A DNA stretch of 64,000 bases from Roseibaca calidilacus (GCF_001517585.1 NZ_FBYC01000004.1:1364001-1428000); one strand, 5' to 3'. Shown: positions 46,440-56,784, numbered from the stretch's first letter. Numbers and translations are program-made. The notes: generated by a model from the sequence alone, not told the origin.

Positions 46440-47885
46440 ATGCAAGATAAACGGCAATTCTACATCGATGGCGCATGGGTAGCCCCACAGGCCGGCACGG
46501 ATATGGATGTCATCGACCCCTCGACCGAAGAGGTTTGCGCAGTTATCGCCTTGGGCGGACAGCCCGACACCGACGCCGCAGTGGCTGCGGCCAAAGCCGC
46601 CCTGCCCGGCTGGATGCATAGCGCCCCGGCCACCCGTCTGGCAGCGGTCGAACGCATTCTGACGCTGTATCAAGAGCACGCGGAACCGCTTGCCCAAGCC
46701 ATGAGTCTTGAGATGGGCGCGCCCATCGACCTGTCACGCCGTTCGCAATATGGCGCGGGCGAGTCCCACATCCGCAATTTCATCCGCGCCATCGCGCAGG
46801 TGCCATTCGAAGCACCCTTGGGGGACCACGCCCCTGACAGCCGCATCATCCGCGAAGCGGTGGGCGTTTGCGCGCTGATTACGCCTTGGAACTGGCCCAT
46901 GAACCAGATCACGCTGAAAGTGATCCCGGCGCTTCTGGCGGGCTGCACGATGGTGCTGAAACCGTCGGAAATCGCGCCGCTTTCGGCCCATATCTGGGCC
47001 GAGATCATGCATCAAGCCGATCTGCCGCCGGGCGTGTTCAACATGGTGCATGGCGACGGGCCGGGCGTGGGCACGCAGCTATCGGGCCACATGGACGTGG
47101 ACATGGTCAGCTTTACCGGGTCCACCCGCGCGGGCATTGCCATTTCCAAGAATGCCGCCGAAACGCTGAAGCGCGTGCATCTGGAACTGGGCGGCAAGGG
47201 CGCGAATATCATCTTCGCAGATGCCGATGAAAAGGCGGTCGCGCGCGGCGTGCAACATTGCTTCCAGAATACCGGGCAATCGTGCAACGCGCCCACGCGG
47301 ATGCTGGTGGAACGCAGCATTTACGACCAGACCGTCGAACAGGCCGCAGAGATCGCACAAGCCACGCAAGTTGGCCCCGCCAGCCAGTCGGGCCGCCATA
47401 TCGGCCCGCTGGTAAGTGCCGCGCAATTCGACAAGGTGCAACACCTGATAGAAACCGGCATGACTGAAGGCGCGCGGCTGGTCGCAGGCGGGCTTGGCCG
47501 CCCCGAGGGCGTGAACCGCGGCTATTTCGTACGTCCCACGGTGTTTGCCGATGTGACCCCCGACATGACCATCGCGCGCGAGGAAATCTTCGGCCCTGTC
47601 CTGTCAATCATGCCGTTCGATGACGAAGCCCATGCCATAGCGCTTGCCAATGATACGCCCTACGGGCTGACGAATTATGTGCAAAGCCGTGATGGCGCGC
47701 GGCGCAACCGCATGGCGCGGCATCTGCGCTCTGGAATGGTCGAGATGAATGGCAAAGCGCGCGGCGCGGGCTCGCCTTTTGGCGGCATGAAGCAGTCGGG
47801 CAACGGGCGCGAAGGCGGCATTTGGGGGATCGAGGATTTCCAAGAGGTCAAGGCCGTATCGGGTTGGGATGTCGAGGCCGGGTAA
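46440..47885 (+). CDS. Aldehyde dehydrogenase family protein
   Basis: A 481-residue NAD(P)-dependent enzyme. The cofactor motifs VCALITPWNWPMNQITLKVIP and FTGSTRAGIAISKNAAETLK, the catalytic Glu in LELGGKGANII near residue 245 and the catalytic Cys in FQNTGQSCNAPTRM near 283 are all visible, as is the closing FGGMKQSGNGREGG motif. The exact substrate is unknown; several close families act on betaine aldehyde or gamma-aminobutyraldehyde. The ATG at 46440 follows GGAGG. The MATE gene starts 82 bp downstream. Confidence 0.92.
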   Translation: MQDKRQFYIDGAWVAPQAGTDMDVIDPSTEEVCAVIALGGQPDTDAAVAAAKAALPGWMHSAPATRLAAVERILTLYQEHAEPLAQAMSLEMGAPIDLSRRSQYGAGESHIRNFIRAIAQVPFEAPLGDHAPDSRIIREAVGVCALITPWNWPMNQITLKVIPALLAGCTMVLKPSEIAPLSAHIWAEIMHQADLPPGVFNMVHGDGPGVGTQLSGHMDVDMVSFTGSTRAGIAISKNAAETLKRVHLELGGKGANIIFADADEKAVARGVQHCFQNTGQSCNAPTRMLVERSIYDQTVEQAAEIAQATQVGPASQSGRHIGPLVSAAQFDKVQHLIETGMTEGARLVAGGLGRPEGVNRGYFVRPTVFADVTPDMTIAREEIFGPVLSIMPFDDEAHAIALANDTPYGLTNYVQSRDGARRNRMARHLRSGMVEMNGKARGAGSPFGGMKQSGNGREGGIWGIEDFQEVKAVSGWDVEAG

Positions 47886-47967
47886 ACCCTGTTCTTGACC
47901 AGCCCTTCAATCGGCGCATATGCCAGACAGGGCGGCGCTTTCGCCGCCCGACCCGATTGGACACAGC

Positions 47968-49353
47968 ATGAGCACGCCGCGCACGCGCAACCTGCGGCAG
48001 GGGTCCATCCCCGGCCATTTCCGCGCGCTGGCGGTGCCTGCGGCCATCGGTCTGGTGTTTTCCACGCTCTATAACGTGGTGGACCTGTGGTATGCGGGCC
48101 TTCTGGGCACCGACGCGCAGGCGGGGCTGGCAATTACCTTTCAGGTTTTCATGCTGCTGATCGCCTTTGGCGTGGGCCTGAGCAGCGCCATGTCGGCACT
48201 GGTGGGCAATGCACTGGGGGCCGAGGACAGCCACGGCGCGCGCCAGATCGCCACGCAAGGGCTGGTCTTTGGCACGCTGACCGCGCTGGCGCTGGCCGTG
48301 GCCGGTATATGGGGCTCTCCGGCGCTGCTGGCGCTGGTGTCGGAACCGGGCGCATACCGCGACGCCGCCAATGCCTATATGAACGTGATCCTGCTGGCGA
48401 CCGCACCGTTCCTGCTGGCGTTTGGCGGCAATGGCATATTAAGCGCACAGGGCGACACGAATTCGATGAAACGCGCGCAGATCGCGGCGTTTTTCGCCAA
48501 TCTGGCGCTGAATCCGCTGTTCGTTTTCGGCCTGCCGGGGCTGCTGCCGGGTCTTGGCTTTAACGGGATCGCGCTGGCCACGCTTGTCAGCCAGACCGGG
48601 GTGATGGGCTACATTCTGTGGCAGGTCATGCGCTCAGAGGTGATGGACGGCGCGCGCGCATGGCGGCCCGATTTGGCACGGGCGCGGGAAATTGCGGCGC
48701 AAGCCCTGCCCGCGACCTTTGCCATGATGATCCTGCTGGTTGCGGGGTTTTTCGTACAGATGTTCCTGAAAGGGTTCGGCCCCTCTGCGCTGGCGGCCTA
48801 TGGGGTGGGTTTGCGGATTGAACAGCTGATCCTGTTGCCCGGCTTTGGCCTGACCGGCGCGCTTTTGCCCATTGTCGCGCAGAATTTCGGCGCGGGGCAG
48901 TATGACCGCGTGCGCGAAGCCTGGTGGTTCTGCCTGAAGGTCGGCACCGCGATCATGCTGAGCGGGTCCGGGCTGCTATGGTTTGCCGCGGCACCCTTGG
49001 TCGCGCTGTTCAGCACTGACCCGCAGGTGATCCGCCTTGGCACCGATTACCTGCATGTCGACGGGTTCATCTTGCCGGTCTATCTGGCGCTATTTGCCGT
49101 GAACGCCATGTTGCAAGCGTTCAAGCGGCCCATGGCGACGGTCTGGATCGGCATCTGGCGACAAGGCATTGCGGTAGGGTTGTTCTGCTGGCTTTATGTC
49201 ACGGTGTTCGACTGGGGCACATGGGGCGTGTGGTTTGGCATTGCAACCGCCGTAATCAGCGGGTTGGCGCTGTCGCTATGGGTGCTGGACCGTATCGCGC
49301 GCGACACGATCGGCGGGCTATTGGCCCGCCCCCAAGCGCACCCGGCAGTGTAA
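47968..49353 (+). CDS. MATE-family efflux transporter
   Basis: A 461-residue membrane protein with about 12 hydrophobic segments in two similar halves. MATE features include IPGHFRALAVPAAIGLVFSTLYNVVDLWYAGLLGTDAQAG at the start, the VGNALGAED cation site, and QNFGAGQYDRV as the second-half counterpart. It exports drugs or metabolites using Na+ or H+. Co-orientation with the aldehyde dehydrogenase 82 bp upstream may be coincidental. Confidence 0.9.
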   Translation: MSTPRTRNLRQGSIPGHFRALAVPAAIGLVFSTLYNVVDLWYAGLLGTDAQAGLAITFQVFMLLIAFGVGLSSAMSALVGNALGAEDSHGARQIATQGLVFGTLTALALAVAGIWGSPALLALVSEPGAYRDAANAYMNVILLATAPFLLAFGGNGILSAQGDTNSMKRAQIAAFFANLALNPLFVFGLPGLLPGLGFNGIALATLVSQTGVMGYILWQVMRSEVMDGARAWRPDLARAREIAAQALPATFAMMILLVAGFFVQMFLKGFGPSALAAYGVGLRIEQLILLPGFGLTGALLPIVAQNFGAGQYDRVREAWWFCLKVGTAIMLSGSGLLWFAAAPLVALFSTDPQVIRLGTDYLHVDGFILPVYLALFAVNAMLQAFKRPMATVWIGIWRQGIAVGLFCWLYVTVFDWGTWGVWFGIATAVISGLALSLWVLDRIARDTIGGLLARPQAHPAV

Positions 49354-49588
49354 GCGCGCAGCTAGCGATCCCTGCCAATGCAGTGCGCGCTGGCCGAAAA
49401 CACCGCATTCTTCCACCAACCCAAAGGCAGCATTGTTCGACCGGGGCACCGCCCCGACGGCAGCCAGCACCACTTGCGGGCTGCGCGGCGCGCAGTTTTG
49501 CACGCGGATATGCCGCCCTGTGGCTTACAGTTTTGGCAGCACGACCGTTACAGGGTCTATCTGACAGAACAATGCCAAGGGGCCTGCC

Positions 49589-49972
49589 ATGAACCTGCAA
49601 CTTGCCAGACAGCACTATAGCCGCCTTGCCAAAAGCGACCCCGTGGTGCCTGACGATTCCCATGCGATTGTCGCGCTGGTCATGGGCGAATTGCATGGCG
49701 CGCTGGACAAACTTTGCATTGCCAGCGCCAATGGCACGGCCCTGCCGCCAGATTCCATGGTCAAGGCGATGTCGGCGCTGTTCATCCTGCAAAGCAGTCT
49801 GGACATGGACGGCAACAGCCAGATCGCCACATCCTTGTTTCAGGTTTATGAGTATTGCCGCCAACAGGTTACCGCAGCCTTTCGCAAGGAAGCAGGCCAT
49901 GCCGAAGGCTTGGTCAAGGCGCGCGATTTCATCGCCAGCCTGAAACAAGCATGGAACCAGATGGAACGCTAA
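49589..49972 (+). CDS. FliS-like flagellar export chaperone
   Basis: A 127-residue, mostly helical protein, beginning MNLQLARQHYSRLAKSDP and containing LVMGELHGALDKLCIA near 30 and SLFQVYEYCRQQVTAAFRKE near 80, a pattern matching FliS four-helix chaperones of flagellin (in FliS the start is NAYQxYxxxxVxxAxP and the central helix LYDGALxxL). No flagellin or fliD gene is next to it. AAGGGG precedes the ATG. It is convergent with flgL, 4 bp away. The assignment rests on helix pattern and flagellar context. Confidence 0.55.
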   Translation: MNLQLARQHYSRLAKSDPVVPDDSHAIVALVMGELHGALDKLCIASANGTALPPDSMVKAMSALFILQSSLDMDGNSQIATSLFQVYEYCRQQVTAAFRKEAGHAEGLVKARDFIASLKQAWNQMER

Positions 49973-49976
49973 GCCC

Positions 49977-51221
49977 CTAGCGCAAATAGTCGAACAGCGA
50001 CTGCCCGGCGATTTTGACAAAGCTTTGCTGCGAGGCCTGCTGCGTCAAAAGCAGGGTTTGCAGCCGGGTTATGGTCTCTGCCACGTTCACGTCATTCAGC
50101 CGCGACATGGCTTGATCCACCGTCAGGCGGGTTTCGGCAATCTGTTCCAGCCGACTGTCCAGCGTGCTGCCCAAGGCCCCCACCGCTGCGTGCATTTCTG
50201 CCATATGTCCAACCTTGGCAGAGGACCGGGCCAGCAATTCCTGCCGCTCCAGATGGGCGGGGCGCAGCGCGACCGGGTCCGACGTCGTCGTGCCGTCGCT
50301 GTCAAGCTGTTGCAGCGTGACCAAGGGGCGGCTGGCCAAGTTGCCCATGGGGCTGGTCTGGTTGGACAGCGTCATGTCACCCGCCGCGCTTAACCGAATG
50401 CCCACCCCGTCGGGCGCCGCCTGCGCCTGCACCCCGGTTTGCGCCGAAACGCTGTTGATCGCGGCGATCTGCGCGGCTTCGGACCCGGCGCTCAGGGGCA
50501 GTTGCACCAGTGTGCGGCCCTCTGGCCCGGCAATGTCAAAAGTGATGGGATCATCCTGTATGCCCAGTTGCAGCGTTGCTTGCTGATTGGCCCTGACAGT
50601 ATCGCGCGCGCCAAGAACAGGGTCGGACAGCCCGGTGATAACATCGTCCAACAGCGCGAAAACGCTGTCTTGCCCATCGCCGAACACTTGCCCACCCGGC
50701 AAACCCGTCTGCATCAGGGTGTTGCGGCCCATTTGAATGGCGGTTGCACTATTGTCGCCCTGATAGCGCACACCATCGGGCGCGTTGACAAAGGCTGGCC
50801 CGGGCGCGTTGCCCGAGAACAGCGGGCGGCCTTGCGGGTCGGTGGCATTGGCGGCCGCCAAAAGCGTATTGCGCAGGGTTTCGGCCTGAACGCGCAGCGC
50901 GCCATGCGCTTCGCGGGTCAGCGTGTCGTTATTTGCCTGAAGGCTGATGCGATACAATTCGCGCACCCCGTCAGAAACTTCGGACAGAACGCTGTCGGTC
51001 ATGGCCAAGCGGTCGGCCGCAATCCGGCCAATATCGGTCTGGGTGGACAGATCAGAGCGCAGATCGCGCAGGGCGGACAATTCCATGGCGCGCGCGGGAT
51101 CGGCAGAAACGCGCGGATCATTCACCCCAGAGGACAGCCGGGTTTGCAGATCGGAAATCTGCTGATCCTGCCGCGTGAAGGCACGAATGGCAGTCTGGGC
51201 GAATTGAGCGTCCGAAATCAT
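49977..51221 (-). CDS. flgL: Flagellar hook-filament junction protein FlgL
   Basis: A 414-residue protein with flagellin-like ends. The N-terminal coiled part is ISDAQFAQTAIRAFTRQDQQISDLQTRLSSGV; the C-terminal part is LTVDQAMSRLNDVNVAETITRLQTLLLTQQASQQSFVKIAGQSLFDYLR. The middle domain is variable. FlgL joins hook and filament together with FlgK. It is the last gene of the flgB-flgL operon and is longer than the roughly 300-residue enterobacterial protein. Confidence 0.9.
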   Translation of the reverse strand: MISDAQFAQTAIRAFTRQDQQISDLQTRLSSGVNDPRVSADPARAMELSALRDLRSDLSTQTDIGRIAADRLAMTDSVLSEVSDGVRELYRISLQANNDTLTREAHGALRVQAETLRNTLLAAANATDPQGRPLFSGNAPGPAFVNAPDGVRYQGDNSATAIQMGRNTLMQTGLPGGQVFGDGQDSVFALLDDVITGLSDPVLGARDTVRANQQATLQLGIQDDPITFDIAGPEGRTLVQLPLSAGSEAAQIAAINSVSAQTGVQAQAAPDGVGIRLSAAGDMTLSNQTSPMGNLASRPLVTLQQLDSDGTTTSDPVALRPAHLERQELLARSSAKVGHMAEMHAAVGALGSTLDSRLEQIAETRLTVDQAMSRLNDVNVAETITRLQTLLLTQQASQQSFVKIAGQSLFDYLR

Positions 51222-51232
51222 TGTCTGGTCCT

Positions 51233-53110
51233 TCAGATCATGCGCAGCAGCGTGTCAAACAGGCTGCGGGCTATCGACATGGCCTGCGCCGAGGCTTGAT
51301 AGGCTTGCTGCAATTCCACCATACGAGCGGCCTCTGCATCTAGGTTCACGGCCCCAAGCGCGGCATCTTCGGCGGCGGCGCTATCCAACCTTGCTTGGGC
51401 CGTGTCATCGGCGCGCTGGACGGCGGCGGCGCGCGTGCCCAGATCCGCTTGGAAGTTGGACAGGCTGTCCAACACCCCATACCCGCCATCACCCCGCGCG
51501 CTGCGCAGATCTGCCATGGCCTGCGCGGTCGCGCCATTGCCGGACCCGGCCGCGGTCGGGCGCAGCGTAAACCGATCGCCGGTTTGGCCCACACCCTGCA
51601 ATTGCAAGTTCAGCCCGGCCAGCGTGACGCGGCCATCACCGGCCAGCGTGCCAGTGGCGACAAGGCTGTCATCGGACGGGTTGCGCAATTCGACCAGCCC
51701 GACAGTGGCGTCGGCGATCACAACATCCAGCGCGTCGGGACTCGGTTCGCCCGCATCGCGTGATAGCTGAAGGCTGGCCGCCCCGGCATTGCCAAGGGCG
51801 GGCGCGACCAAAACATCGGCAGCGGCGGCCAGTTCGTCGGCATCGCCAATGGCCAAGCGCAGGTCAATCGCGCGGCCCGTGACCTGCTCCAGCACAATCC
51901 GGTCCCCGTTGCGCGGCGCGCCGGCCAGATCGACCGTGACGCCCGGCAACACCAAGCGGTCATGACCGGTGGCCAGAACTGTTCCGCCTGCATCGCGGGC
52001 TGTCCAGCCGGGGCCGCCCGCGTCATAAACCAGTTCCAGCGGGCCATTCAGCGGCTGCGGGCGGGCCATGTCCACCTGCACCTGCACCTTGCCTGCATTG
52101 GCCGCCGCCGGTTTGGCTTGCCAGCCATCCATTGTGAACAGATCGCCCCCCGGCTGGCCCAACACATCGGTGCCCTGCCGGTGCAACTGATTCAGGCCCG
52201 CCACCATATCGCGGGCCAGTTTGTCGAATTCCTGCGCGGCCATGTCCAGCGCCCCCAGCCCCATGGCCAGCCCCCCCAAGCGCCCGCCCGTCAACATGCG
52301 GGTATCGCGACGGCTGCCATCAGGTGCGGTCATGTGCAGCGTCAACTGGTCTTCGGCGCTGACATGCAGGCGCGTTGGCCCGGTGCCATCCAGCAGCACC
52401 GGCCCGGCTTCAGACCCAAGCCGCAGGGTTGCGCGCCCATCCGCCCCCAGTTCGACAGAGGCCGGCAAAAGCTGGGCCGCACGCTGCAACAGCGCATCGC
52501 GCTGGTCGGCCAGCGGATGATGACCAATCGTTTCGCTTTGGCCCAAATGCGCCAGCCGTTCGTTCAGAACATGCAGATCCTGCAAAATGCCCTGCGCCTC
52601 GGCTGTGGTCATTTGCGCTTGGGCGACCGTGTCGGCGCGCAATTGCGCCGCGCCTTGGGCCGTAGCGACGATTTCGGTGGCCAGCGTTTGGGCACCGTGC
52701 AAGGCACTGGCGCGCGTGGTGCGATCGGCCGGGCTGGCGGCCAGACGCGACAGACTGTCGAAGAAATCGCGCATGGTGCCATCAAGCCCGTTTTCACCGG
52801 GGGTAAAACGGGTTTCCAGACTGTCCGCCACTTGCCGATGCGCGGCACTGGCCGATTGCGCGCTTGTCGCTGTCCACAGCCGCTGCGCGACAAGCTGGTC
52901 AAAGGCGCGCCGCACTTCGCTGACACTTACCCCCTGCCCGCCTGTTGGCTGCGTGGTGGGCGTGGTTTGCCCGCCCGCATTCGACACGCTGGCCACATCG
53001 CGCCGCCGATACCCTTCGGTCCCGACATTGGCCACGTTCTCGGACGTCACCGCAAGCGCGGTGCGCGCGGCAATGATGCCGCTGCGAGCGATATGGATCA
53101 TATCACTCAT
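51233..53110 (-). CDS. flgK: Flagellar hook-associated protein 1 FlgK
   Basis: A 625-residue hook-cap junction protein. The N-terminal rod motif is ARSGIIAARTALAVTSENVANVGTEGYRRRD; the C-terminal helix pair is AEAARMVELQQAYQASAQAMSIARSLFDTLLRM, both typical. The long central part is beta-rich and poorly conserved. It overlaps the flgJ stop by ATGA and ends 11 bp before flgL. Confidence 0.92.
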   Translation of the reverse strand: MSDMIHIARSGIIAARTALAVTSENVANVGTEGYRRRDVASVSNAGGQTTPTTQPTGGQGVSVSEVRRAFDQLVAQRLWTATSAQSASAAHRQVADSLETRFTPGENGLDGTMRDFFDSLSRLAASPADRTTRASALHGAQTLATEIVATAQGAAQLRADTVAQAQMTTAEAQGILQDLHVLNERLAHLGQSETIGHHPLADQRDALLQRAAQLLPASVELGADGRATLRLGSEAGPVLLDGTGPTRLHVSAEDQLTLHMTAPDGSRRDTRMLTGGRLGGLAMGLGALDMAAQEFDKLARDMVAGLNQLHRQGTDVLGQPGGDLFTMDGWQAKPAAANAGKVQVQVDMARPQPLNGPLELVYDAGGPGWTARDAGGTVLATGHDRLVLPGVTVDLAGAPRNGDRIVLEQVTGRAIDLRLAIGDADELAAAADVLVAPALGNAGAASLQLSRDAGEPSPDALDVVIADATVGLVELRNPSDDSLVATGTLAGDGRVTLAGLNLQLQGVGQTGDRFTLRPTAAGSGNGATAQAMADLRSARGDGGYGVLDSLSNFQADLGTRAAAVQRADDTAQARLDSAAAEDAALGAVNLDAEAARMVELQQAYQASAQAMSIARSLFDTLLRMI

Positions 53111-53394
53111 GATGGCTTCACATATCCGCCGAATTGCCGCGTGATCGCGTCGGCAATGCCCAGACCCGCCTGTCCTGCCGCGTGTTTGGCCAGATGGCTA
53201 TCCAGCATGTCTTGGGTGGCGCTGACAGCCTGCGATCCGGTCAGGTCATCGCCCGGCAGACTGGCGCGGCCCGATTTCAACAGCTCTGCCAGAAAGAGCG
53301 ATTCAAACCCCTCAGCCGCTTGGCGCAGATCCTTGGCCGTGCCGGTGGGCGCAGCAAAGCTGACTTGGGCCGCGTCAATCGGTGGCAAATCCAT
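53107..53394 (-). CDS. flgJ: Rod-binding protein FlgJ, N-terminal type only
   Basis: A 95-residue protein equal to the rod-cap (Rod-binding) domain of FlgJ: LRQAAEGFESLFLAELLKSGRAS and QDMLDSHLAKHAAGQAGLGIADAITRQF. The muramidase domain found in enterobacterial FlgJ is absent. A separate lytic transglycosylase gene lies at 60842-61468 in the same flagellar block, as in R. sphaeroides where SltF carries this role. It is translationally coupled to flgK by an ATGA overlap. Confidence 0.9.
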   Translation of the reverse strand: MDLPPIDAAQVSFAAPTGTAKDLRQAAEGFESLFLAELLKSGRASLPGDDLTGSQAVSATQDMLDSHLAKHAAGQAGLGIADAITRQFGGYVKPS

Positions 53395-53405
53395 CCCGCG
53401 CTCCC

Positions 53406-54524
53406 TCAGATGACCATAAGCTCTGCGCGCAAGGCACCCGCTTGGCGCAGCGCTTCCAGAATGGCGACAAGATCGGACGGGCTGGCGCCGACCGCGTTGA
53501 TGGCATCAACCAGTGATGACAGCGACACACCGGGGTCGAACACGAAGGCGCGCGCGGGGTCTTGTTGCACGTCAATCTCTGTGTCGGGCGTCACGACAGG
53601 GTCACCCGGCACGACCACCTGACCATCGTCGCCCGCCACCACGGTTGCGCCTTGGTCCACGTTGAAATCCTCGGTCACGCGCACGGTCAGCGACCCATGT
53701 GTCACCGCCGCAGGCGTAACCCGCACATTGCCACCAATCACCACGGTGCCTGTACGCGAATTGACCACAACGCGCGCAGGCGGGGCATCTGGCGTTACGC
53801 GGATATTTTCCAGCATACCAAGGAACCCGATCCGCGATCCCGGATCCGCCGGCGCGCGCACCTTTATGGAGGACCCGTCAATCGCCACGGCGGTGCCGGG
53901 GCCAAAGCTGTCATCAATCGCCTGTTGCACCGCCGCCGCGGTCGAGAAATCGGCCCGGTGCAGGTTCAGCAGGATGTATTCATTGTCCATCAACGGCGTA
54001 TCGACCACACGTTCCACGGTGGCCCCGCCCGGAATGCGCCCCACGGTCGGGATGTTCACGGTCAGCGACGATCCGTCATTGCCCTCTACGCCCAAACCGC
54101 CCACGACAAGATTGCCTTGCGCAATGCCGTAGATTTCGCCATCCGCGCCCAGAAGCGGGGTCATCAGCAACGTGCCGCCCTGCAAGGATTTCGCGCTGCC
54201 AACGGTCGAAACGGTCACATCCAGCGCCTGCCCTTCCTTCATGAACGGCCCAAGTTCGGCCGTGACCATAACAGCCGCCGCGTTGCGCGCGTTCAGATCG
54301 CGCGCGCTGACCTGCAACCCAAGCCGAGAGATCAGCGATTCCAGCGATTGCAGCGTCAGCCCGCTATTGCCATCGCCGCTGCCCGACAGGCCCACGACCA
54401 CGCCATAGCCAACAAGCTGGTTGATCCGCACACCGTAAACCGATGACAGGTCTTTCAGCCGGTCCGCATGGGCGGTCACGGGCAGCAACAGCAATGCAAG
54501 CGACAGGCAGATGCGCGCGATCAT
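53406..54524 (-). CDS. flgI: Flagellar P-ring protein FlgI
   Basis: A 372-residue periplasmic protein that forms the bushing ring in the peptidoglycan layer. The signal peptide is [20 protein letters not shown]; the mature protein begins [32 protein letters not shown]. It overlaps the flgH stop by ATGA, which ensures both ring proteins are made together. Confidence 0.96.
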   Translation of the reverse strand: MIARICLSLALLLLPVTAHADRLKDLSSVYGVRINQLVGYGVVVGLSGSGDGNSGLTLQSLESLISRLGLQVSARDLNARNAAAVMVTAELGPFMKEGQALDVTVSTVGSAKSLQGGTLLMTPLLGADGEIYGIAQGNLVVGGLGVEGNDGSSLTVNIPTVGRIPGGATVERVVDTPLMDNEYILLNLHRADFSTAAAVQQAIDDSFGPGTAVAIDGSSIKVRAPADPGSRIGFLGMLENIRVTPDAPPARVVVNSRTGTVVIGGNVRVTPAAVTHGSLTVRVTEDFNVDQGATVVAGDDGQVVVPGDPVVTPDTEIDVQQDPARAFVFDPGVSLSSLVDAINAVGASPSDLVAILEALRQAGALRAELMVI

Positions 54525-55168
54525 ATCGGGTTTACCGCTGTCAGCACCCGCGACAGCCAGCCTTGCTGCCCCGTATCGGCCACATCGCCAGCGCCGATAT
54601 AGCGAATATCGGCATGGGCCAAGCGGTCGGATGTGACCACGTTGTCTGAACCAATATCCTCTGGGCGGACAATGCCTGTCAGGCGCACATATTCGGCCCC
54701 GTTATTCAGCGCCAGCCGCTTTTGCCCCATCACTTCCAGATGGCCATTTGGCAGCACACGCACCACGCCCACACTCAGCCGCCCGGTCAGGGAATTGGAC
54801 TGCGTCGCCGCCCCGCGCCCGGAAAAATCCTGCGCGGTGGAATGTCCAAGCTCTGCGCCGGTCAACCCGCCGGGCAGAAGCGATGGCAAGGTCATCTCGA
54901 AATTCGAGGCGCGGCCAGAACTGGCGGTTTGTGATTTGCTGGCTTGAAGCCGCTCGACGAATTGCACCGTCAGCACATCGCCCACCGCATTGGCGCGGCG
55001 GTCACTGACGAACAGCCCATGCGCCTCTTGATGGAAAATTCCGCCCGTGGTGCGCGACGCCGTTGGCACCGCTTCCTGATAAACGGGGGCATAGTCAAGG
55101 CCAGCCTTGTCTTCCAGATAGGTCGAACAGGCGGCCAGCGGCAAAAGCAGGATCAAAGGACGCAGCAT
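54521..55168 (-). CDS. flgH: Flagellar L-ring lipoprotein FlgH
   Basis: A 215-residue outer-membrane lipoprotein. The lipobox is LLLPLAAC with the lipidated cysteine at residue 14. The [29 protein letters not shown] segment and the C-terminal [30 protein letters not shown] segment are typical. It lies between flgG and flgI; flgA, often present here in relatives, is absent. Confidence 0.95.
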   Translation of the reverse strand: MLRPLILLLPLAACSTYLEDKAGLDYAPVYQEAVPTASRTTGGIFHQEAHGLFVSDRRANAVGDVLTVQFVERLQASKSQTASSGRASNFEMTLPSLLPGGLTGAELGHSTAQDFSGRGAATQSNSLTGRLSVGVVRVLPNGHLEVMGQKRLALNNGAEYVRLTGIVRPEDIGSDNVVTSDRLAHADIRYIGAGDVADTGQQGWLSRVLTAVNPI

Positions 55169-55174
55169 GTCAGC

Positions 55175-55963
55175 TCACAATCTGTTGGAGAGATAGCTCA
55201 GCATCTCATCCGAGGCAGAGATGGAGCGCGAATTGATCTCATAGGCGCGCTGGGTTTCGATCATATCGACCAGCTCTTGGACCACATTGACATTCGAGGC
55301 TTCGAGCGAGCCTTGCACCAGCTTGCCCATGCCATCGCCATTGGGCACGCCCAGAACTGCCTCGCCCGAGGCAGTCGTCTGCGTCAGCAGGTTTTCCCCG
55401 ATGGGTGCCAAGCCGCGCGGGTTGGCAAAGCTGGCCAGTTCCACCTGACCCACTTCTTGCGCGTCGACCTGTCCGGGCAGCAGGACCGACACAATCCCAT
55501 CATTCGAAATGCTGATCGACATGGCATCGGGCGGGATGTTGATTTCGGGTTGCAACAGGTAGCCGCTATCGGTGGTCAACATGCCATCGGCATTGCGCGA
55601 AAAGCCGCCATCGCGGGTATACCCCACGCGCCCATCCGGCATAAGAACCTGAAAGAACCCGCGCCCGTCGATCGCCATGTCCAACGCGTTGCCGGTCATG
55701 TTCATCGCGCCTTGGGTGTGGATCTTTTCGGTTGCCACCACGCGCACGCCGGTGCCCACGGCCATCGGGCCGGTCAGCGCGGTCTGGTCAGAGGTCTGCG
55801 CCCCCGCCGGGCGGTGGGTTTGATACAGCAGCGTTTCAAAGCTGGCGCGATCCCGCTTGAACCCGGTCGTATTGACGTTGGCAAGGTTGTTTGTGATGAC
55901 CTGCAAACGGGTTTGCTGGGCATCCAGCCCGGTGCGGGCAACATGCATGGCATTGGTTGACAT
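55175..55963 (-). CDS. flgG: Flagellar distal rod protein FlgG
   Basis: A 262-residue distal-rod subunit. It has the N-terminal rod signature GLDAQQTRLQVITNNLANVNTTGFKRDRA, a middle TRDGGFSRNADGMLTTDSGYLLQP segment and the C-terminal SNVNVVQELVDMIETQRAYEINSRSISASDEML. The ATG at 55963 follows AAGGA and removes an extra five codons of an earlier in-frame ATG. Confidence 0.96.
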   Translation of the reverse strand: MSTNAMHVARTGLDAQQTRLQVITNNLANVNTTGFKRDRASFETLLYQTHRPAGAQTSDQTALTGPMAVGTGVRVVATEKIHTQGAMNMTGNALDMAIDGRGFFQVLMPDGRVGYTRDGGFSRNADGMLTTDSGYLLQPEINIPPDAMSISISNDGIVSVLLPGQVDAQEVGQVELASFANPRGLAPIGENLLTQTTASGEAVLGVPNGDGMGKLVQGSLEASNVNVVQELVDMIETQRAYEINSRSISASDEMLSYLSNRL

Positions 55964-56016
55964 GGCGTGTCCTTTCAAGAAGCGCGTTGCCCATGACCTG
56001 CAAATGCCGTGCCAGT

Positions 56017-56784
56017 TCAGCCATCCGGCGGGCGCAACAGGGTCGATCCGGCTTCGTCCACATCGCGGGCAGTCTGGACCATGCGCAGGTTGATCTCGAA
56101 GCGGCGCTGCAATTCGATAGATGCGATCAATTCTGTCGTGGCATTCACATTGCTGCCCTCGCGCATACCCTGCACGATGCGGGCTTGCTGGTCGGGCGGG
56201 GGCAATGCTTCGTCATCCAGCCGCCGAATATGGCCATCGGGCGATTTGCGCAGCGCCAAATCCTCGGGCGGGTTGACGGTGCCCAACATGGCCACCGCCA
56301 CACGCTCGCCCGGCGCACCGTCCAGCGGTGTGATATAGATCTGGCCCAGATCATCGACAACGATGTCACGAAACGGCGGCAGGGCAATGGGCTGCATATC
56401 GGCGCTGAGCATCAGATCGCCCGACCCGTTGCGCAGGTTGCCATCCGGGTCCACCTGCATATCGCCGCGCCGGGACAGGGCCATCTCGCCGCCATTGGCG
56501 GGCTCGATCAGGAAGAACCCCGCATCGGCAATCGCCATATCCATCGGGTCGCCGGTCTGTTCCAGCGGGCCGGGGGCACGCGAAAAACCATGCACCCCGC
56601 TTTCCAACTGGAACGCCCGAGAGCTGGTGTTGCCGAGCGCCTCTAGAAAGCGGGACGCGCCATCATTGGGCAGATCCCGCCGAAACCCCGGCACCGATAT
56701 ATTCGCAAGGTTCTGCGCCGAAACCACGCGGTCATCGCGCATATTCGCCAACGAATTCAGCGCGGTATAGACAAGCCTGTCCAT
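56017..56784 (-). CDS. flgF: Flagellar proximal rod protein FlgF
   Basis: A 255-residue rod subunit beginning MDRLVYTALNSLANMRDDRVVSAQNLANISVPGFRRD and ending with the C-terminal helix ASIELQRRFEINLRMVQTARDVDEAG. The middle contains GFFLIEPANGGEMALSRRGDMQVDPDGNL, homologous to FlgG. It is less like the rod consensus than FlgG, consistent with FlgF identity from position between flgE and flgG. Confidence 0.9.
   Translation of the reverse strand: MDRLVYTALNSLANMRDDRVVSAQNLANISVPGFRRDLPNDGASRFLEALGNTSSRAFQLESGVHGFSRAPGPLEQTGDPMDMAIADAGFFLIEPANGGEMALSRRGDMQVDPDGNLRNGSGDLMLSADMQPIALPPFRDIVVDDLGQIYITPLDGAPGERVAVAMLGTVNPPEDLALRKSPDGHIRRLDDEALPPPDQQARIVQGMREGSNVNATTELIASIELQRRFEINLRMVQTARDVDEAGSTLLRPPDG

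Noticed and set aside
49501-49560. Sigma-54 or sigma-28 promoter before the FliS-like gene
   Set aside because: TGGC-containing stretches here lack a correctly spaced GC element, and no GCCGATAA-type -10 is seen.
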